A DNA stretch of 56,558 nt, taken from positions 1-56,558 of the forward strand of contig QZKV01000032.1 of assembly GCA_003599575.1 (NCBI GenBank), read 5' to 3'. This stretch comes from Desulfobacteraceae bacterium (GTDB lineage: Bacteria > Desulfobacterota > Desulfobacteria > Desulfobacterales > Desulfosarcinaceae). The notes under the pieces are model-generated. The model had not been told where the DNA came from. It worked only from the letters and a program-made list of their open reading frames with translations, and made no database searches. How positions within the stretch are numbered: the first letter of the stretch is position 1; every line of letters starts with the position of its first letter. Position numbers and translations under genes: made by a program. This document shows positions 30,776 through 40,276 of the stretch, in pieces.

Positions 30776-31913
30776 TTGACCAAAGTAGCGAAGGCGGCCA
30801 GTCGCCGGATAGATGCCCTCTTGAAAAATGACCCTACCATGTGCGGCCGGAAAGAAACTCACCTGCCGGACCGTGCGCAAACGAATGAGCGGGTCGAGAT
30901 ACCCCTTGGCGAACTCAGCATATTGACTCTAGACCCAGGCCACCGGCGCCAATCCCCGCAGAGGGCGACTGCTCGAGATCGGCTGGATGGGCGGATGCGC
31001 GGCAGGGGGTCCGCAGAACGCCGGCGTTCGATCTTGCCTCATCCGGCAGCCGCGGGCTGCACCCATTCCTGCCGCGGTGGCCCGAATAACGGGCATTTCG
31101 GAAGAAGACCTGCGCCATGCGGTTTCGGCAGAAGCGGCCTGGAAGGAACTGATTTCGGCGGCACAATACGCGGCCGCGCAGAATCGGTCGGGCGCCTGCC
31201 CGCTGGTGATCCATTTTGCCCGCTTCGAGATCCCTTTTCTGCGCCGGCTCCATGAAATCGGGAGTCCCGGCACCCCTTTTCCGTTCCGGGTGATCTGCAC
31301 GCATGCCATCGCACGCCGGCTGCTGCCGGATTTGCCGCGCAGGGGCATCCGGGCTTTGGCCGGCTATTTCGATCATGCCGTGCCCGAGCTGAGGCGCAGC
31401 GCCGATCATGCGCTGGCGACGCTGGCGATCTGGAAATGCCTGCTCGCATTGCTGCAGTCCCGCTGCGGGGTGGACACATTGCAGGGATTGGAGGATTGGC
31501 TGGCTGTTACGCCGCTGCCCGGCAAAGTGAGACGGACATACCCGATGGATTGCGAAGATCGCCGCGCCCTCCCCGAGCAACCAGGCGTCTACCGCATGCG
31601 CCGCGCCAACGGCGACATCCTCTATGTCGGCAAGGCCAAGTCCCTCAGACAACGCGTGAACAGCTATTTCCGAGGCAGTGCGGCACACGCGGAGCATATC
31701 CTGGAAATGCTGACGCAGGCGCGGGCGCTTGATTTTGCTGCTACCGCATCGGCGCTCGAAGCCGCTGTTTTGGAATCGGATGAAATCAAACGCCATTGTC
31801 CGCCCTACAACATCGCCTTGCGCCCCGGAAAGCGAAAGAGGAGTAGCCGTTCAGGCCGGACGGGATATTCAAACAAGGCGAAGAAAAAGACAGTACTTCG
31901 GCTTGGTCCTTAA
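30776..31913 (+). pseudogene. DEDD-family exonuclease fused to GIY-YIG nuclease domain, frame-disrupted
   Basis: The 3' frame (about 30933-31913) carries the end of a DnaQ-like exonuclease, including R-I-T-G-I-S-E-E-D-L and the late segment R-R-S-A-D-H-A-L-A. After it comes a UvrC-type GIY-YIG domain: Q-P-G-V-Y-R-M, L-Y-V-G-K-A-K-S-L-R-Q-R-V, then P-P-Y-N-I. The start of the exonuclease (P-L-G-E-L-S-I-L-T-L-D) is in another frame, and the two meet at about 30932-30936. There the expected catalytic D-x-E-T-T-G appears as D, a frame change, then Q-A-T-G. A further frame change is suspected near 31830 after the GIY-YIG core. It is either a decaying gene or carries sequencing errors. Intact relatives combine proofreading-type and structure-specific nuclease domains. 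Confidence 0.65.
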
Positions 31914-32104
31914 GAGTAAATCCAGAATCATGCTTCTTGAACGAAACGGCCGAGGGGGGAAAAGACGGTCGGAGAGCAAATCCTTCTGCTCCGGGCGACC
32001 GCTGAAAATTCCCCAAAGGGGCGATTTGTATTTTGGTTTATAAGCTGCGTTTCCGGGTGGCGCGGACGAGAGCAAATTGCCTTGGGTGAGGTACCCCTTT
32101 TGCT

Positions 32105-32737
32105 TTACGACCGGCGCTTCCAGTCAATGGAAACTGCCTCTTTTAATTTGGCCGTGGGTATATTTGGCCGCCGATCCCTGTTCTGGCCGGCAATGACCTG
32201 GTTTTGTTTTTCGATCATGCGGGTTTGCTCCATGATGCGACTGTTGGCCTCATCGAGCTTTCTTTTGATCTCGACCAACGCTGCTTCCAATTCGTAGATT
32301 TTACGTTCCAACTCCCGGTTTCGCCGAAAAACCCCTTCGCCGATGAGCTCCAGCGGTATCTGCATCCCGGCAAGATCCTCGAGCGAAACCACCGGCTCCT
32401 TGCTTTGGGCGAGTTCCGGCTGCCGGGCGGCCGGTGCACTCTGAGGCGCCGGCTGCAGAACAGGTTCTTTTACGACTTGCGCGGCCATTACTTTGGAGGC
32501 GGCTTTCGGGGGCGCAGCGGCAGCGTTCATTTTAAATGAGTAAACCACGGGTTTTGTGTTGGTAAGCCTTTGAGCCCGGCCCTTTTTGACCAATGTGACC
32601 ATCAGGGATTGGGCATACTGCTTCTTTTCGTCAGGCCAGTTCAGGGTGGACATCAGTTCAGTGATGGTAAATCCGGGTTCGGACTTAGGGCTTTCAATTT
32701 TTCTGCCAGCGGCAATCAGCTCAGCTACCTTTGTCAT
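32105..32737 (-). CDS. Coiled-coil protein of unknown function
   Basis: Not recognised. The protein has 210 residues. The first 70 or so look like a small winged-helix-type domain (F-T-I-T-E-L-M-S-T-L-N-W and K-K-G-R-A-Q-R-L). A linker rich in alanine, proline and glutamine follows (about 72-115). The C-terminal third is a coiled coil (R-E-L-E-R-K-I-Y-E-L-E-A-A-L and on). The domain order resembles DNA-binding proteins that oligomerise through a coiled coil, but that is inference. ATG has agggaa at suitable distance. It is transcribed toward the decaying nuclease gene and away from the desaturase. Confidence 0.65.
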   Translation of the reverse strand: MTKVAELIAAGRKIESPKSEPGFTITELMSTLNWPDEKKQYAQSLMVTLVKKGRAQRLTNTKPVVYSFKMNAAAAPPKAASKVMAAQVVKEPVLQPAPQSAPAARQPELAQSKEPVVSLEDLAGMQIPLELIGEGVFRRNRELERKIYELEAALVEIKRKLDEANSRIMEQTRMIEKQNQVIAGQNRDRRPNIPTAKLKEAVSIDWKRRS

Positions 32738-33123
32738 GGAATTTCCCTGCTTTCTTGTTTTTCGATGCGAGGTTAAGCGGCTTTAATATTGATACGGAGT
32801 ATGGTTCGTCAAGCCCCTGGTTCATTTTTTGAGATCGGGGGAGCTTTCCTTCAGGGCATGCCGGAACTCGAAAGCATGGCAGCAATCACTTCTTTGGGGG
32901 GTATGGTATGCAATCACCACCTGCTTTTCATACAACCACAGGGTCATGGCTCTTTTTATTATTGATTCATGTCGCGTTAAAATTTAATGCTCATATCGAA
33001 AATAAATTCACAGTTCGCAGTTCATGAAACTCCACGACAGACCAGGCCGGCCCGATCAAAAAGAAAGCACCCGTTTGATGACGAGTCAACTCCCCGGGTG
33101 GAAAAACCAGATGGAGGGCAAAA
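32738..33123. other. Divergent intergenic region upstream of the desaturase gene
   Basis: This 386-base stretch, AT-richer than its surroundings near 32940-33010, separates the coiled-coil and desaturase genes. It probably holds both promoters; no operator was recognised. A reverse frame at 33022-33513 is a shadow of the desaturase gene. Confidence 0.4.
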
Positions 33124-34164
33124 ATGACGGCGCATGAAGCAGACAGGACCAAGATCAAAGCCAAAAGTGTGAGCCCCGGACGCAATTGGCCCGATTGGTA
33201 TGCGGAACTTGCCGCTTTCCGGAATCCAAGCAGCCGCAAGGCTGTCTGGCAGCTGATCAATACGTTGGTCCCGTATGGTTGTCTGTGGTATCTGATGATC
33301 CGGTCGATTCAACTCGATTACCCTTACGCGTTGACCCTGCTTCTCGCTCTTCCGGCCGGCGCCTTCCTGGTCCGGATATTCATCTTGTTTCACGACTGCG
33401 TCCATGGTTCGTTCTTCGCGCGGCAGGGCGCCAACACCTTCTTCGGGTATCTCCTCGGTGTTTTGGTGTTCACTTCTTTCGAAGACTGGCGTTTTGCCCA
33501 CCTCCGGCACCACGTCACTTATGCGAATCTCGATGCGCGGGGATTCGGCGACATCTGGACCATGACGCTCGCGGAGTATGAAAGCTCATCAAGGAAGAAA
33601 CGGTTGCAATACAGGCTTTACCGCAATCCCTTGGTGATGATCGGGCTGGGCGCGCTGTTCACCTTTTTTCTCGCCAACCGGCTACCCAAACGCAAGGTGC
33701 GGCGCAAGGAACGGGTGAGCGTTCTGTTCACCAACCTGCTTATCGTCATCGTGATTTTGGCGGCCGATCGGCTGTTTGGATGGCGAACCTACCTTCTGAT
33801 CCAGTTGCCGGTGTTCTGGTTTGCCGGCGCTGCAGGGGTTTGGCTGTTTTATGTCCAGCATCAGTTCCCCGGGGGCTATTGGGCCCGTAAAGGCGAGTGG
33901 CAGCCATTGCGGGCGGCCATGCAAGGAAGCTCGTTTTACCAATTGCCGGCTGTGCTGCGCTGGTTTTCCAGCAACATCGGGTACCACCACGCCCACCATC
34001 TGAGTCCCAGAATACCCAATTACCGTTTAAAGAAGTGTTACGATTCGGTGCCGGCGCTGCAAACAAAGGCACCGCTTACTATCGCCAAGAGTCTTTCCTG
34101 CGTTGGACTGAATTTGTGGGATGAGGATCGGCGGGAGATGGTTGCCTTTCCTGGCAGCGCCTGA
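33124..34164 (+). CDS. Membrane fatty-acid desaturase
   Basis: The protein has 346 residues with four or more membrane helices. The three histidine boxes of membrane di-iron desaturases are intact: H-D-C-V-H (90-94), H-x-x-H-H (126-130, H-L-R-H-H) and H-H-A-H-H (288-292). It would insert a double bond into an acyl chain in the inner membrane using O2 and an electron donor. The box pattern suits the acyl-lipid omega-type (delta-12/omega-3) group; regiospecificity cannot be read. ATG 33124 has ggaggg seven bases upstream. It stands alone, and no ferredoxin or reductase gene is adjacent. Presence of an oxygen-requiring enzyme in a probable anaerobe is notable. Confidence 0.9.
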   Translation: MTAHEADRTKIKAKSVSPGRNWPDWYAELAAFRNPSSRKAVWQLINTLVPYGCLWYLMIRSIQLDYPYALTLLLALPAGAFLVRIFILFHDCVHGSFFARQGANTFFGYLLGVLVFTSFEDWRFAHLRHHVTYANLDARGFGDIWTMTLAEYESSSRKKRLQYRLYRNPLVMIGLGALFTFFLANRLPKRKVRRKERVSVLFTNLLIVIVILAADRLFGWRTYLLIQLPVFWFAGAAGVWLFYVQHQFPGGYWARKGEWQPLRAAMQGSSFYQLPAVLRWFSSNIGYHHAHHLSPRIPNYRLKKCYDSVPALQTKAPLTIAKSLSCVGLNLWDEDRREMVAFPGSA

Positions 34165-34196
34165 GCTCATGTGCTTTTGAAGCGCTGAAAGCGCAA

Positions 34197-35972
34197 TCAG
34201 GGCACGCCTGCCTTTTTCAGCAATTCCGTCATCTGCTCCAGTTGCCCGGGGTCTTTGTAGGGATAAAAGTGCGCAAAGGAGTGGGTAGAAAAACCAGGTT
34301 TCAGGCCGACGATGGTCCGTGCGAAATGACGGGCCTGGTTCATCCGCTCCAGGCCGGCATAGGCGATCGCAGAGATCACCAGCGCATCGAAGTCGTCGGG
34401 ATTGCTTTCCAGACCGATCTCGGCGGCTTCGATGGCCTCTTCGAAGCGACGGCATCCGCAGTAGGCGGCCGCCAATATATCGGCGAAAAAAGCTGGATAG
34501 ACCGGGGACAGCCGGATGGCGAAGCGCGCCAGCTCAACGGCTTCGGCCGGACGTCCCAGATAGTTCAACACGCTGGCCTTCACGGCATATGAGGAATCGC
34601 AACTGGGGCGCGCAAGTACGGCCTGCTCTGCGGCATGCAGGGCTTTTTCGGGTTCGTTCTGCAGCAGATGGACCATTGCGATCACCAGCTCGGACAATCC
34701 CGTATCGTCTTTCAGTTCCAAGGCCCTGTGCGCCATTGCGGCGGCCTGTGCCAGGGAATGGTCCCTGTCGCAGGTGCGGTTCTGGATCACGCACATCACG
34801 TGGGTATATGCCAGGACCGCATAGCCGATAAACACCTCCGGCTCGAGCCGGATGACCTCCTCGAACATCTCAATGCCAAGGTGAAAATCCGGCCGGAGTG
34901 AATTCGACATCGCCCCGTAGCCTTTATAGTAGCATTCGATGGCTTTGGGGTTCTTGAGGGCCTTGCTGATGGTCTGGCCGCTGATGCCGGAAACCAGTTG
35001 CACATCCATGGCGGTCGTGATTTCGCGGGTGATCTCATCCTGGACCTCGAACAAGTCTCCCATGCGTCTATCATAGCGTTCGGCCCATATCTGGCGCCCG
35101 CTTTCGGCTTCCACCAACCGCGCCGTGATGCGCAGCCGGTCGCCGGCCCTGCGCACACCGCCCTCAAGAATATGGCTGACGCCGAACTGTCGCCCGATCT
35201 CCTGGATGGAAGAAAGCGTTGTTCTGAAGTTGATCATGGTACTCTCAGATATCACAAAAAGGCCGGGAATCAGAACCAGTGCCGTCTGGATGTCGAGGGT
35301 CAGACCCAGCGCCAGATGATCCTGATCGGGGCTGGCGCTCAGGTTGACAAAGGGCAGAACGGCCAATGATGGCTTGGCCGGACGAGGCAAAGGCGCATCT
35401 TTGAAGAGCGGCCCGGCCGGCTCGACCGACCCGTGGGGATCGACCGCCGGGTCCACCACCCGGTACACATGCACTCTATCGGAAATGTTTTTCAGCCTGC
35501 GTTCGCCCAGGTCTACGAAGTGATAGGGCTGCCGGCCGTGGATCTGTTTGTACACGCTGTCCGAAATGCATGTGCTGCCGGGTCCGGCCAGCGCCTCCAG
35601 GCGCGCGGCGATATTCACGCCATCGCCGTACAGCCCATGGCCGTCCGCCATCACGTCGCCGATATGGATGCCGATGCGGAAATGCAGATGGCGAGCGGGT
35701 GGCAGGTCAGTATTGATGTTGCGGGCGGCCTCATGAATCCGCGCGGCGCATTCCACCGCCGAAAGGGTGTTGGGGAACTCGGCCAGCAGGTTGTCCCCCA
35801 CAAAGTCCACCACGCGCCCGGATGCCGCCGCAACCAGGGCGCCGACACGCTCGCGGCATAGATTCATCAGCCGCATGGTGGCGATTTCATCGTCGCTCAT
35901 CAAGCGGCTGTACCCCGCCACATCCGCGCTGATCAGCGCGGCCAGCCGGCGCTGGTAGTTGTCTGGATCCAT
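34197..35972 (-). CDS. Class III adenylate/guanylate cyclase with TolB/FlgO-like domain and TPR repeats
   Basis: The protein has 591 residues. The cyclase domain (about 8-180) has metal aspartates D17 (I-S-A-D-V-A-G-Y-S) and D60 (D-F-V-G-D-N-L), and Y-G-D-G-V-N-I-A-A-R-L-E near the end. The middle (about 205-330) starts with S-L-A-V-L-P-F-V-N-L-S and resembles the TolB N-terminal/FlgO-like domain. The last 250 residues are helical with TPR-type repeats. Proteins with this order are common in proteobacteria, and their product (cAMP or cGMP) and input are mostly untested. ATG is preceded by gggagg. It is convergent with the desaturase gene over 32 bases. Confidence 0.9.
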   Translation of the reverse strand: MDPDNYQRRLAALISADVAGYSRLMSDDEIATMRLMNLCRERVGALVAAASGRVVDFVGDNLLAEFPNTLSAVECAARIHEAARNINTDLPPARHLHFRIGIHIGDVMADGHGLYGDGVNIAARLEALAGPGSTCISDSVYKQIHGRQPYHFVDLGERRLKNISDRVHVYRVVDPAVDPHGSVEPAGPLFKDAPLPRPAKPSLAVLPFVNLSASPDQDHLALGLTLDIQTALVLIPGLFVISESTMINFRTTLSSIQEIGRQFGVSHILEGGVRRAGDRLRITARLVEAESGRQIWAERYDRRMGDLFEVQDEITREITTAMDVQLVSGISGQTISKALKNPKAIECYYKGYGAMSNSLRPDFHLGIEMFEEVIRLEPEVFIGYAVLAYTHVMCVIQNRTCDRDHSLAQAAAMAHRALELKDDTGLSELVIAMVHLLQNEPEKALHAAEQAVLARPSCDSSYAVKASVLNYLGRPAEAVELARFAIRLSPVYPAFFADILAAAYCGCRRFEEAIEAAEIGLESNPDDFDALVISAIAYAGLERMNQARHFARTIVGLKPGFSTHSFAHFYPYKDPGQLEQMTELLKKAGVP

Positions 35973-36180
35973 GGGCCGCCTCCCGCCGGAAGAAAAAATC
36001 GGGCTGTATCTCGAAGGTTTTAATCATTCAGGGTCCAATGTCAAAGCAGCGGAAGAGGGGTTCCAAGGCCAAAGCGAGGGCAGGCCCGGCAGGCAACGGA
36101 GTCTCTGCGGCTCTCCGATAGAACCTTCTTGGATGGGATTGCCACATCCCGCAAGGACGGAAAAGTGAGTCCGGGGGGCT

Positions 36181-36999
36181 TTAGCCAAGACTCATGCGCG
36201 CATCGATTTCCGGTACCACGACATCTTTCTGCGGAAATTGCGCCTTAATGCTTCGGACCATCCCCTTCAGATCGAGCAAGGGCAGTTTGCGGGTTTGGGT
36301 GCCTTTGACGTGGGGTTTGGAAAAATCGTCATAGTGAATCAGGACGACCGTCCCGGGTCGTGTGATATCGATGAGCCGGTGCGGATAGCCTTCTGTTTTG
36401 TGCCAGCCCGCCGCGCATAAAAAGAGCACATCGCAGGTGTATCCCTGCACTTCCTCTTCGATAAAATTGGCGCTGCCGACATGCAGAAAAGAGATGCCGT
36501 GGATTTGCAGCCTGGGTGCAAAGACGGTTCCGAGGCGGTAACCGCTGGCTTTCATCGGCAGCGTGGCGGACGGTCGTATTTCTCCCTGAAATGGGACCTT
36601 GCCCGCGAATACAAGGCCGTGGGCGGAGCGGATCATGGTCACCAGGGCATGCTCGCTTAAGGCGACCGTCTCCCCGCCGCGGCAAACCAGGGTGCGCCCC
36701 GGGAGGCCGGCCAGGGTCATGAGGGTGTCCAAAGAACTGCTGCCCACCAGTTGGGCATTCGATCTTTGGATGATATAGGGCACGTCCAGGGCATGGTCCG
36801 AGTGGGTATGACCCACGATGACGGCCTTAACCTTTTGCATGGCGGAAAGCGCGCTGTCAATGGCTGCCTCATCCGGCGAGATGGGGCCGAGCAGGGTGTT
36901 GAACAAATCCACCCTGGTGTAGTAGGGATCGATGAGAATGATTTCGTCCGGCGTTTCGAACGTGAGCCCCGCCGCACCGGTCCAGGTCACCTGAATCAT
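36181..36999 (-). CDS. Metallo-beta-lactamase-fold hydrolase
   Basis: The protein has 272 residues. The metal-binding motif H-x-H-x-D-H is present as G-H-T-H-S-D-H-A-L-D. A second-shell histidine in R-S-A-H-G and a late H-Y-D-D-F fit the fold. The overall type is UlaG/YqjZ-like L-ascorbate-6-phosphate-lactonase relatives, for which most substrates are unknown. The open frame reaches 37134, but ATG 36999 with ggagg eight bases upstream gives the natural N terminus (M-I-Q-V-T-W-T-G). No operon partner is close enough to suggest a pathway. Confidence 0.82.
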   Translation of the reverse strand: MIQVTWTGAAGLTFETPDEIILIDPYYTRVDLFNTLLGPISPDEAAIDSALSAMQKVKAVIVGHTHSDHALDVPYIIQRSNAQLVGSSSLDTLMTLAGLPGRTLVCRGGETVALSEHALVTMIRSAHGLVFAGKVPFQGEIRPSATLPMKASGYRLGTVFAPRLQIHGISFLHVGSANFIEEEVQGYTCDVLFLCAAGWHKTEGYPHRLIDITRPGTVVLIHYDDFSKPHVKGTQTRKLPLLDLKGMVRSIKAQFPQKDVVVPEIDARMSLG

Positions 37000-37250
37000 A
37001 CCGTTACCTCCAATACATCGTGTGGACAAAACCCCTGCCATTAGCGGGACCACTTGAGCAGGGGCCTGGGGATCTTCAAGGATGGCGATCTTTGCTATAA
37101 AACGAATGGCTTGGCAACTCCTATGTTTGCGCATGATCGTCTAAAACGGCGTTAAAGTGATCGGCCCCGGCAGCCGATATATTGCAAGAGCAATCGACGG
37201 CAAAGAAAAGGCGGTGTGTATCCGTCGTGCATTAATTCAGGGATTCCGGC

Positions 37251-37691
37251 ATGAAGATCAAAATGGACGAACTGGCACCCTTTCGGGAAATATGCCGCAA
37301 AATCTGTTTGAACATCCCGCCCTCCTATGAATGGCAATGGGATCTGAAACGGAGCATGGCCATCGTGGTGCTTCAGGGTGAAGATGCCGAACTGGTCTTT
37401 TTCCCGCTTTTCAAAGAGTTTCGCCACCATTGGAATTTTTCTTCAGCCCCGCCGGAAACCGCGGATGTGACCCGGTGGGTCAATGACCAGTTCGGCCTCA
37501 TGCCCGGTCAGGTGGTTTTCACCTCCTATCCATTGCATAATCTTGTTCTTTGCGTCGCCTGGTGGCCGTGGGGCGATGATGACAAAGTTTCCATGCGCGT
37601 CGGCCTCATCCCGATCCAGAATTCCAACCTGCGCCGGGAAGCCGTATTCCAATGCCTGCGCGGCTGGCTGAATATTCCCAACCCGCCATAG
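37251..37691 (+). CDS. Conserved-looking protein of unknown function, 146 residues
   Basis: Not recognised. The protein is soluble and rich in tryptophan (W-Q-W, H-H-W-N, A-W-W-P-W-G). It appears as an alpha/beta domain with strands A-I-V-V-L-Q and A-E-L-V-F-F-P-L and a C-terminal helix Q-C-L-R-G-W-L. Two ATGs, at 37251 and 37263, are possible. No strong ribosome site precedes either. Composition and lack of overlap with other genes support coding. It is followed by a GC-rich hairpin, then an MFS gene. Confidence 0.6.
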   Translation: MKIKMDELAPFREICRKICLNIPPSYEWQWDLKRSMAIVVLQGEDAELVFFPLFKEFRHHWNFSSAPPETADVTRWVNDQFGLMPGQVVFTSYPLHNLVLCVAWWPWGDDDKVSMRVGLIPIQNSNLRREAVFQCLRGWLNIPNPP

Positions 37692-37737
37692 AATTTATGC
37701 CCCCGAGTACTTCGATGAACTTTGATTCGCAGGGGAG

Positions 37738-37756
37738 GGCGCCCGGCGCGGGCGCC
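37738..37756 (+). terminator. GC-rich hairpin between the orphan and the MFS gene
   Basis: Bases 37738-37744 (ggcgccc) pair with 37750-37756 (gggcgcc) around a five-base loop, 47 bases after the stop. No T-run follows, so it is only a possible terminator. Confidence 0.3.
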
Positions 37757-37838
37757 TGAAATGGCTTGACGCCCGGCAGGACAGTTCCTATAGTGGCGCC
37801 TTTTTTACCGATCGCGCAGCCGTGGGGACCATCGATCC

Positions 37839-39011
37839 ATGCCGGGCACATCCAAAGCCGATATCAAAATCCTTTTTGCACTCACGCTGGTCCACTTCAC
37901 GGGAGACTTCTACAGCTCCTTTACCAGCCCGCTTTTTCCGCTTTTTGTAGAAAAAATGGGCTTATCGCTCGCGCAAGTCGGGTTCATTGCCGGTATCAAC
38001 CGGTTTCTGGCCTTCATTGTGCAGCCTTCGGTGGGCTACCTGGCCGACCGGTATCCGACGCGCGCTTTCATTATGACCGGACTGCTCATGGCGGTCATAT
38101 TCATCCCCCTGGCGGGTATCGCCACCACTTTCTGGATTCTGCTGCTGACCATCTCCCTGGGCTCGATTGGGTCTTCCATGTTTCATCCTTCAGTCACCGG
38201 GATGGTGCCGTTGTACTCCGGCAATAAAGCCGGCTTCGCAATGTCGGTGTTCAATACCGGAGGCACACTGGCTTTCGGATTGGGGCCTCTGCTGATCACG
38301 TGGTATGCAAGCCGCTTCGGACTGAACGCCGTCCCCTTGACCATGGTCATGGGCTTGATGGCGGTCGTTTATCTCTTCGCCGTCGTGCCTGCTCCGCAGA
38401 GCGAAGGCATGCGTTCGCTGGGGTTCATCGGTTCCATCAGGGAGAGCCTGGGCGACGCCTGGAAAAGCGTGGCCCTGATCTGGCTCGTCATGGTGGCGCG
38501 GGCGATTGTGGGACAATCCTTTATCACGTTCATGCCGGTGCTGTATGTGCAGAAAGGGTTCTCGGTGGTTTCGGCCGGCCTGATATTTTCTCTGTTTACA
38601 ATGGCCGGAACGGTCAGCGGTCTGGCGGCCGGGCACGCCGCCGATCGCATCGGGTTCAGAAGGGTGTTTTTATGGACCCATGCCTTCATGGCACCGGCTC
38701 TGTATTTCTTTTTGCACCTGCAGGGCCGCTGGATCTACCTGGGCGCTCCGTTGGCGGGCGGGCTCGTTTTGGCCAGCATGCCTCTTGGCGTAGCCCTGGC
38801 GCAGCAACTGGCACCCAAGGGGCGTTCGATGATCGCCAGTTTGATGATGGGCTTCGCCTTCGGCCTGGGCGGCTTGGTCACGCCGCTGGTCGGCAAATTG
38901 GCCGATCTGTTTTCGATCGAAACCACCTTGATGGCCATCGCTTGGGTACCACTGGCGACCCTGCCGCTGATCTGGGCTTTCCCGGGCAGGCAAGTGAAAA
39001 TTGCGGCTTGA
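37839..39011 (+). CDS. MFS transporter, fosmidomycin-resistance (Fsr)-like
   Basis: The protein has 390 residues and twelve predicted helices. It shows the pattern of the Fsr subfamily: H-F-x-G-D-F-Y near the start, the loop G-Y-L-A-D-R-Y-P-T-R, S-S-M-F-H-P-S-V-T-G, and F-N-T-G-G-T-L-A-F-G-L-G-P. Relatives export antibiotics or sugars, but the natural substrate is generally unknown. ATG 37839 has only a weak site. It stands alone between two hairpin or intergenic stretches and is convergent with the response regulator gene. Confidence 0.85.
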   Translation: MPGTSKADIKILFALTLVHFTGDFYSSFTSPLFPLFVEKMGLSLAQVGFIAGINRFLAFIVQPSVGYLADRYPTRAFIMTGLLMAVIFIPLAGIATTFWILLLTISLGSIGSSMFHPSVTGMVPLYSGNKAGFAMSVFNTGGTLAFGLGPLLITWYASRFGLNAVPLTMVMGLMAVVYLFAVVPAPQSEGMRSLGFIGSIRESLGDAWKSVALIWLVMVARAIVGQSFITFMPVLYVQKGFSVVSAGLIFSLFTMAGTVSGLAAGHAADRIGFRRVFLWTHAFMAPALYFFLHLQGRWIYLGAPLAGGLVLASMPLGVALAQQLAPKGRSMIASLMMGFAFGLGGLVTPLVGKLADLFSIETTLMAIAWVPLATLPLIWAFPGRQVKIAA

Positions 39012-39104
39012 CGCCATGCAGCCAATCATCACAGATCATAGCGTGCCGCGCATTTCCAGTTTCTACCTTTGAACCCTGGCGTTTTGCGGGGGAATGAAGA
39101 AGAA

Positions 39105-39746
39105 TCAGCGTTTCTTTAACGGAAAGATGCCCGGATAGAGTTTGGGGCCGCATTCGGAGCAGATTCCGTGCGAAAAATCGGCTTCCGAATGGGAATGGAT
39201 ATAGTCTTCGATCGGCTGCCAGTTGCCGTTTTCATCACGGATTTTCTTGCAGGAAGCACAGATCGGCAGCAAGCCGCTGAGTTTCTTTACCTCGAGCAGC
39301 GCCTGCTCCAGTTTTTCAATGAGTTCTTCGCGCTCCTTGGCCGCCTTGAATTTGATCAAGGCAATCTGGATGGTATAACGCAGTTCGGCGTTATCATAGG
39401 GTTTGAGTATATAGCCATAAGCATTGGTCTTTACGGCACGGTCCAGCATGGCCTGATCGCTCAGGCAGGTGATGAAGACAATGGGCACATCCAGCTTCTG
39501 ATGGATCAATTCGGCTGCCTCAATGCCGTTCATATCGCCTTCCAGCAGGATATCCATCAGCACCAGGTCGGGCCGATGCTCAAGCGTGCCGCGCACGGCG
39601 GCAGGTCCGGAACGGGCTGTGCCGCACACCTGATAACCGAATGTCTGCAAGCGGGCCTCCAACACGGTGGCCACATGCCGGTCATCTTCGACAACCATGA
39701 GTTTGCCAGCCGAGGGCATCTTTGTTCCCATCGCTCTAGCCTGCAT
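39105..39746 (-). CDS. Response regulator with coiled coil and C-terminal cysteine module
   Basis: The protein has about 213 residues. The receiver domain has the acidic pair in V-V-E-D-D, the phospho-acceptor in L-V-L-M-D-I-L-L-E-G-D and the lysine in I-L-K-P-Y. A short coiled coil follows (A-K-E-R-E-E-L-I-E-K-L-E). The tail holds L-P-I-C-A-S-C-K-K-I-R-D and H-G-I-C-S-E-C-G, so C-x2-C pairs that may bind zinc or be redox-active; this tail is common behind receivers and PAS domains of deltaproteobacterial regulators. No DNA-binding domain is present. The frame extends to 39818; ATG 39746 with aaaggcg is preferred. Confidence 0.85.
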   Translation of the reverse strand: MQARAMGTKMPSAGKLMVVEDDRHVATVLEARLQTFGYQVCGTARSGPAAVRGTLEHRPDLVLMDILLEGDMNGIEAAELIHQKLDVPIVFITCLSDQAMLDRAVKTNAYGYILKPYDNAELRYTIQIALIKFKAAKEREELIEKLEQALLEVKKLSGLLPICASCKKIRDENGNWQPIEDYIHSHSEADFSHGICSECGPKLYPGIFPLKKR

Positions 39747-40276
39747 ACGTTCGCCTTTCAGAACCTCTGTACCGGGTTCCACCAGGTTCGGTTCGGCCGG
39801 ACGGTTCCGATTGCCCAAAACATCTTTCGATTGCGTTTTCGTCGCCCTGGGTTACGGATTTGGAGACGATGCGGGAAATCAAAAGGTTTAAGTTCATCCT
39901 GTCCCATCCGGCCTGCCGAAAGTCTCTGTTGCGGTGGCAGTGACAATATTGAAAAGCAACAGGCAATTACAATCGTGCGGGCACTATATTGAGCTTTTCG
40001 AGCACGCTGCCGCCTGTCGGTCTAGCAGGGTAGGTCTGCAATAAACTTGCCAGTTGCCGATTCAGAATCGGGCAGGACGGCGGGTGGGGAATTTTGAAAT
40101 GGATCATCTTGGAGGGGCGGACCACCACCTCTGCGTTGATTGCCTTCCGGCGGGATCAGCCCGGTCGGGACAACAAAGGAATTCCGCAAAACCGGGATGG
40201 CGCAATTCGAATTGGAAGGTGGCGTGCAGATAACGGTTCCGTATGCGGTGTCTGCCGGCTCTTGCCGCAAACGCAC
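39747..40276. other. 530-base intergenic region, nothing recognised
   Basis: This stretch lies upstream of the response regulator and downstream of the NYN gene, both on the minus strand. Frames inside it (40022-40276, 39736-39966) have no protein-like features. The promoter of the regulator should be here. Confidence 0.35.
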
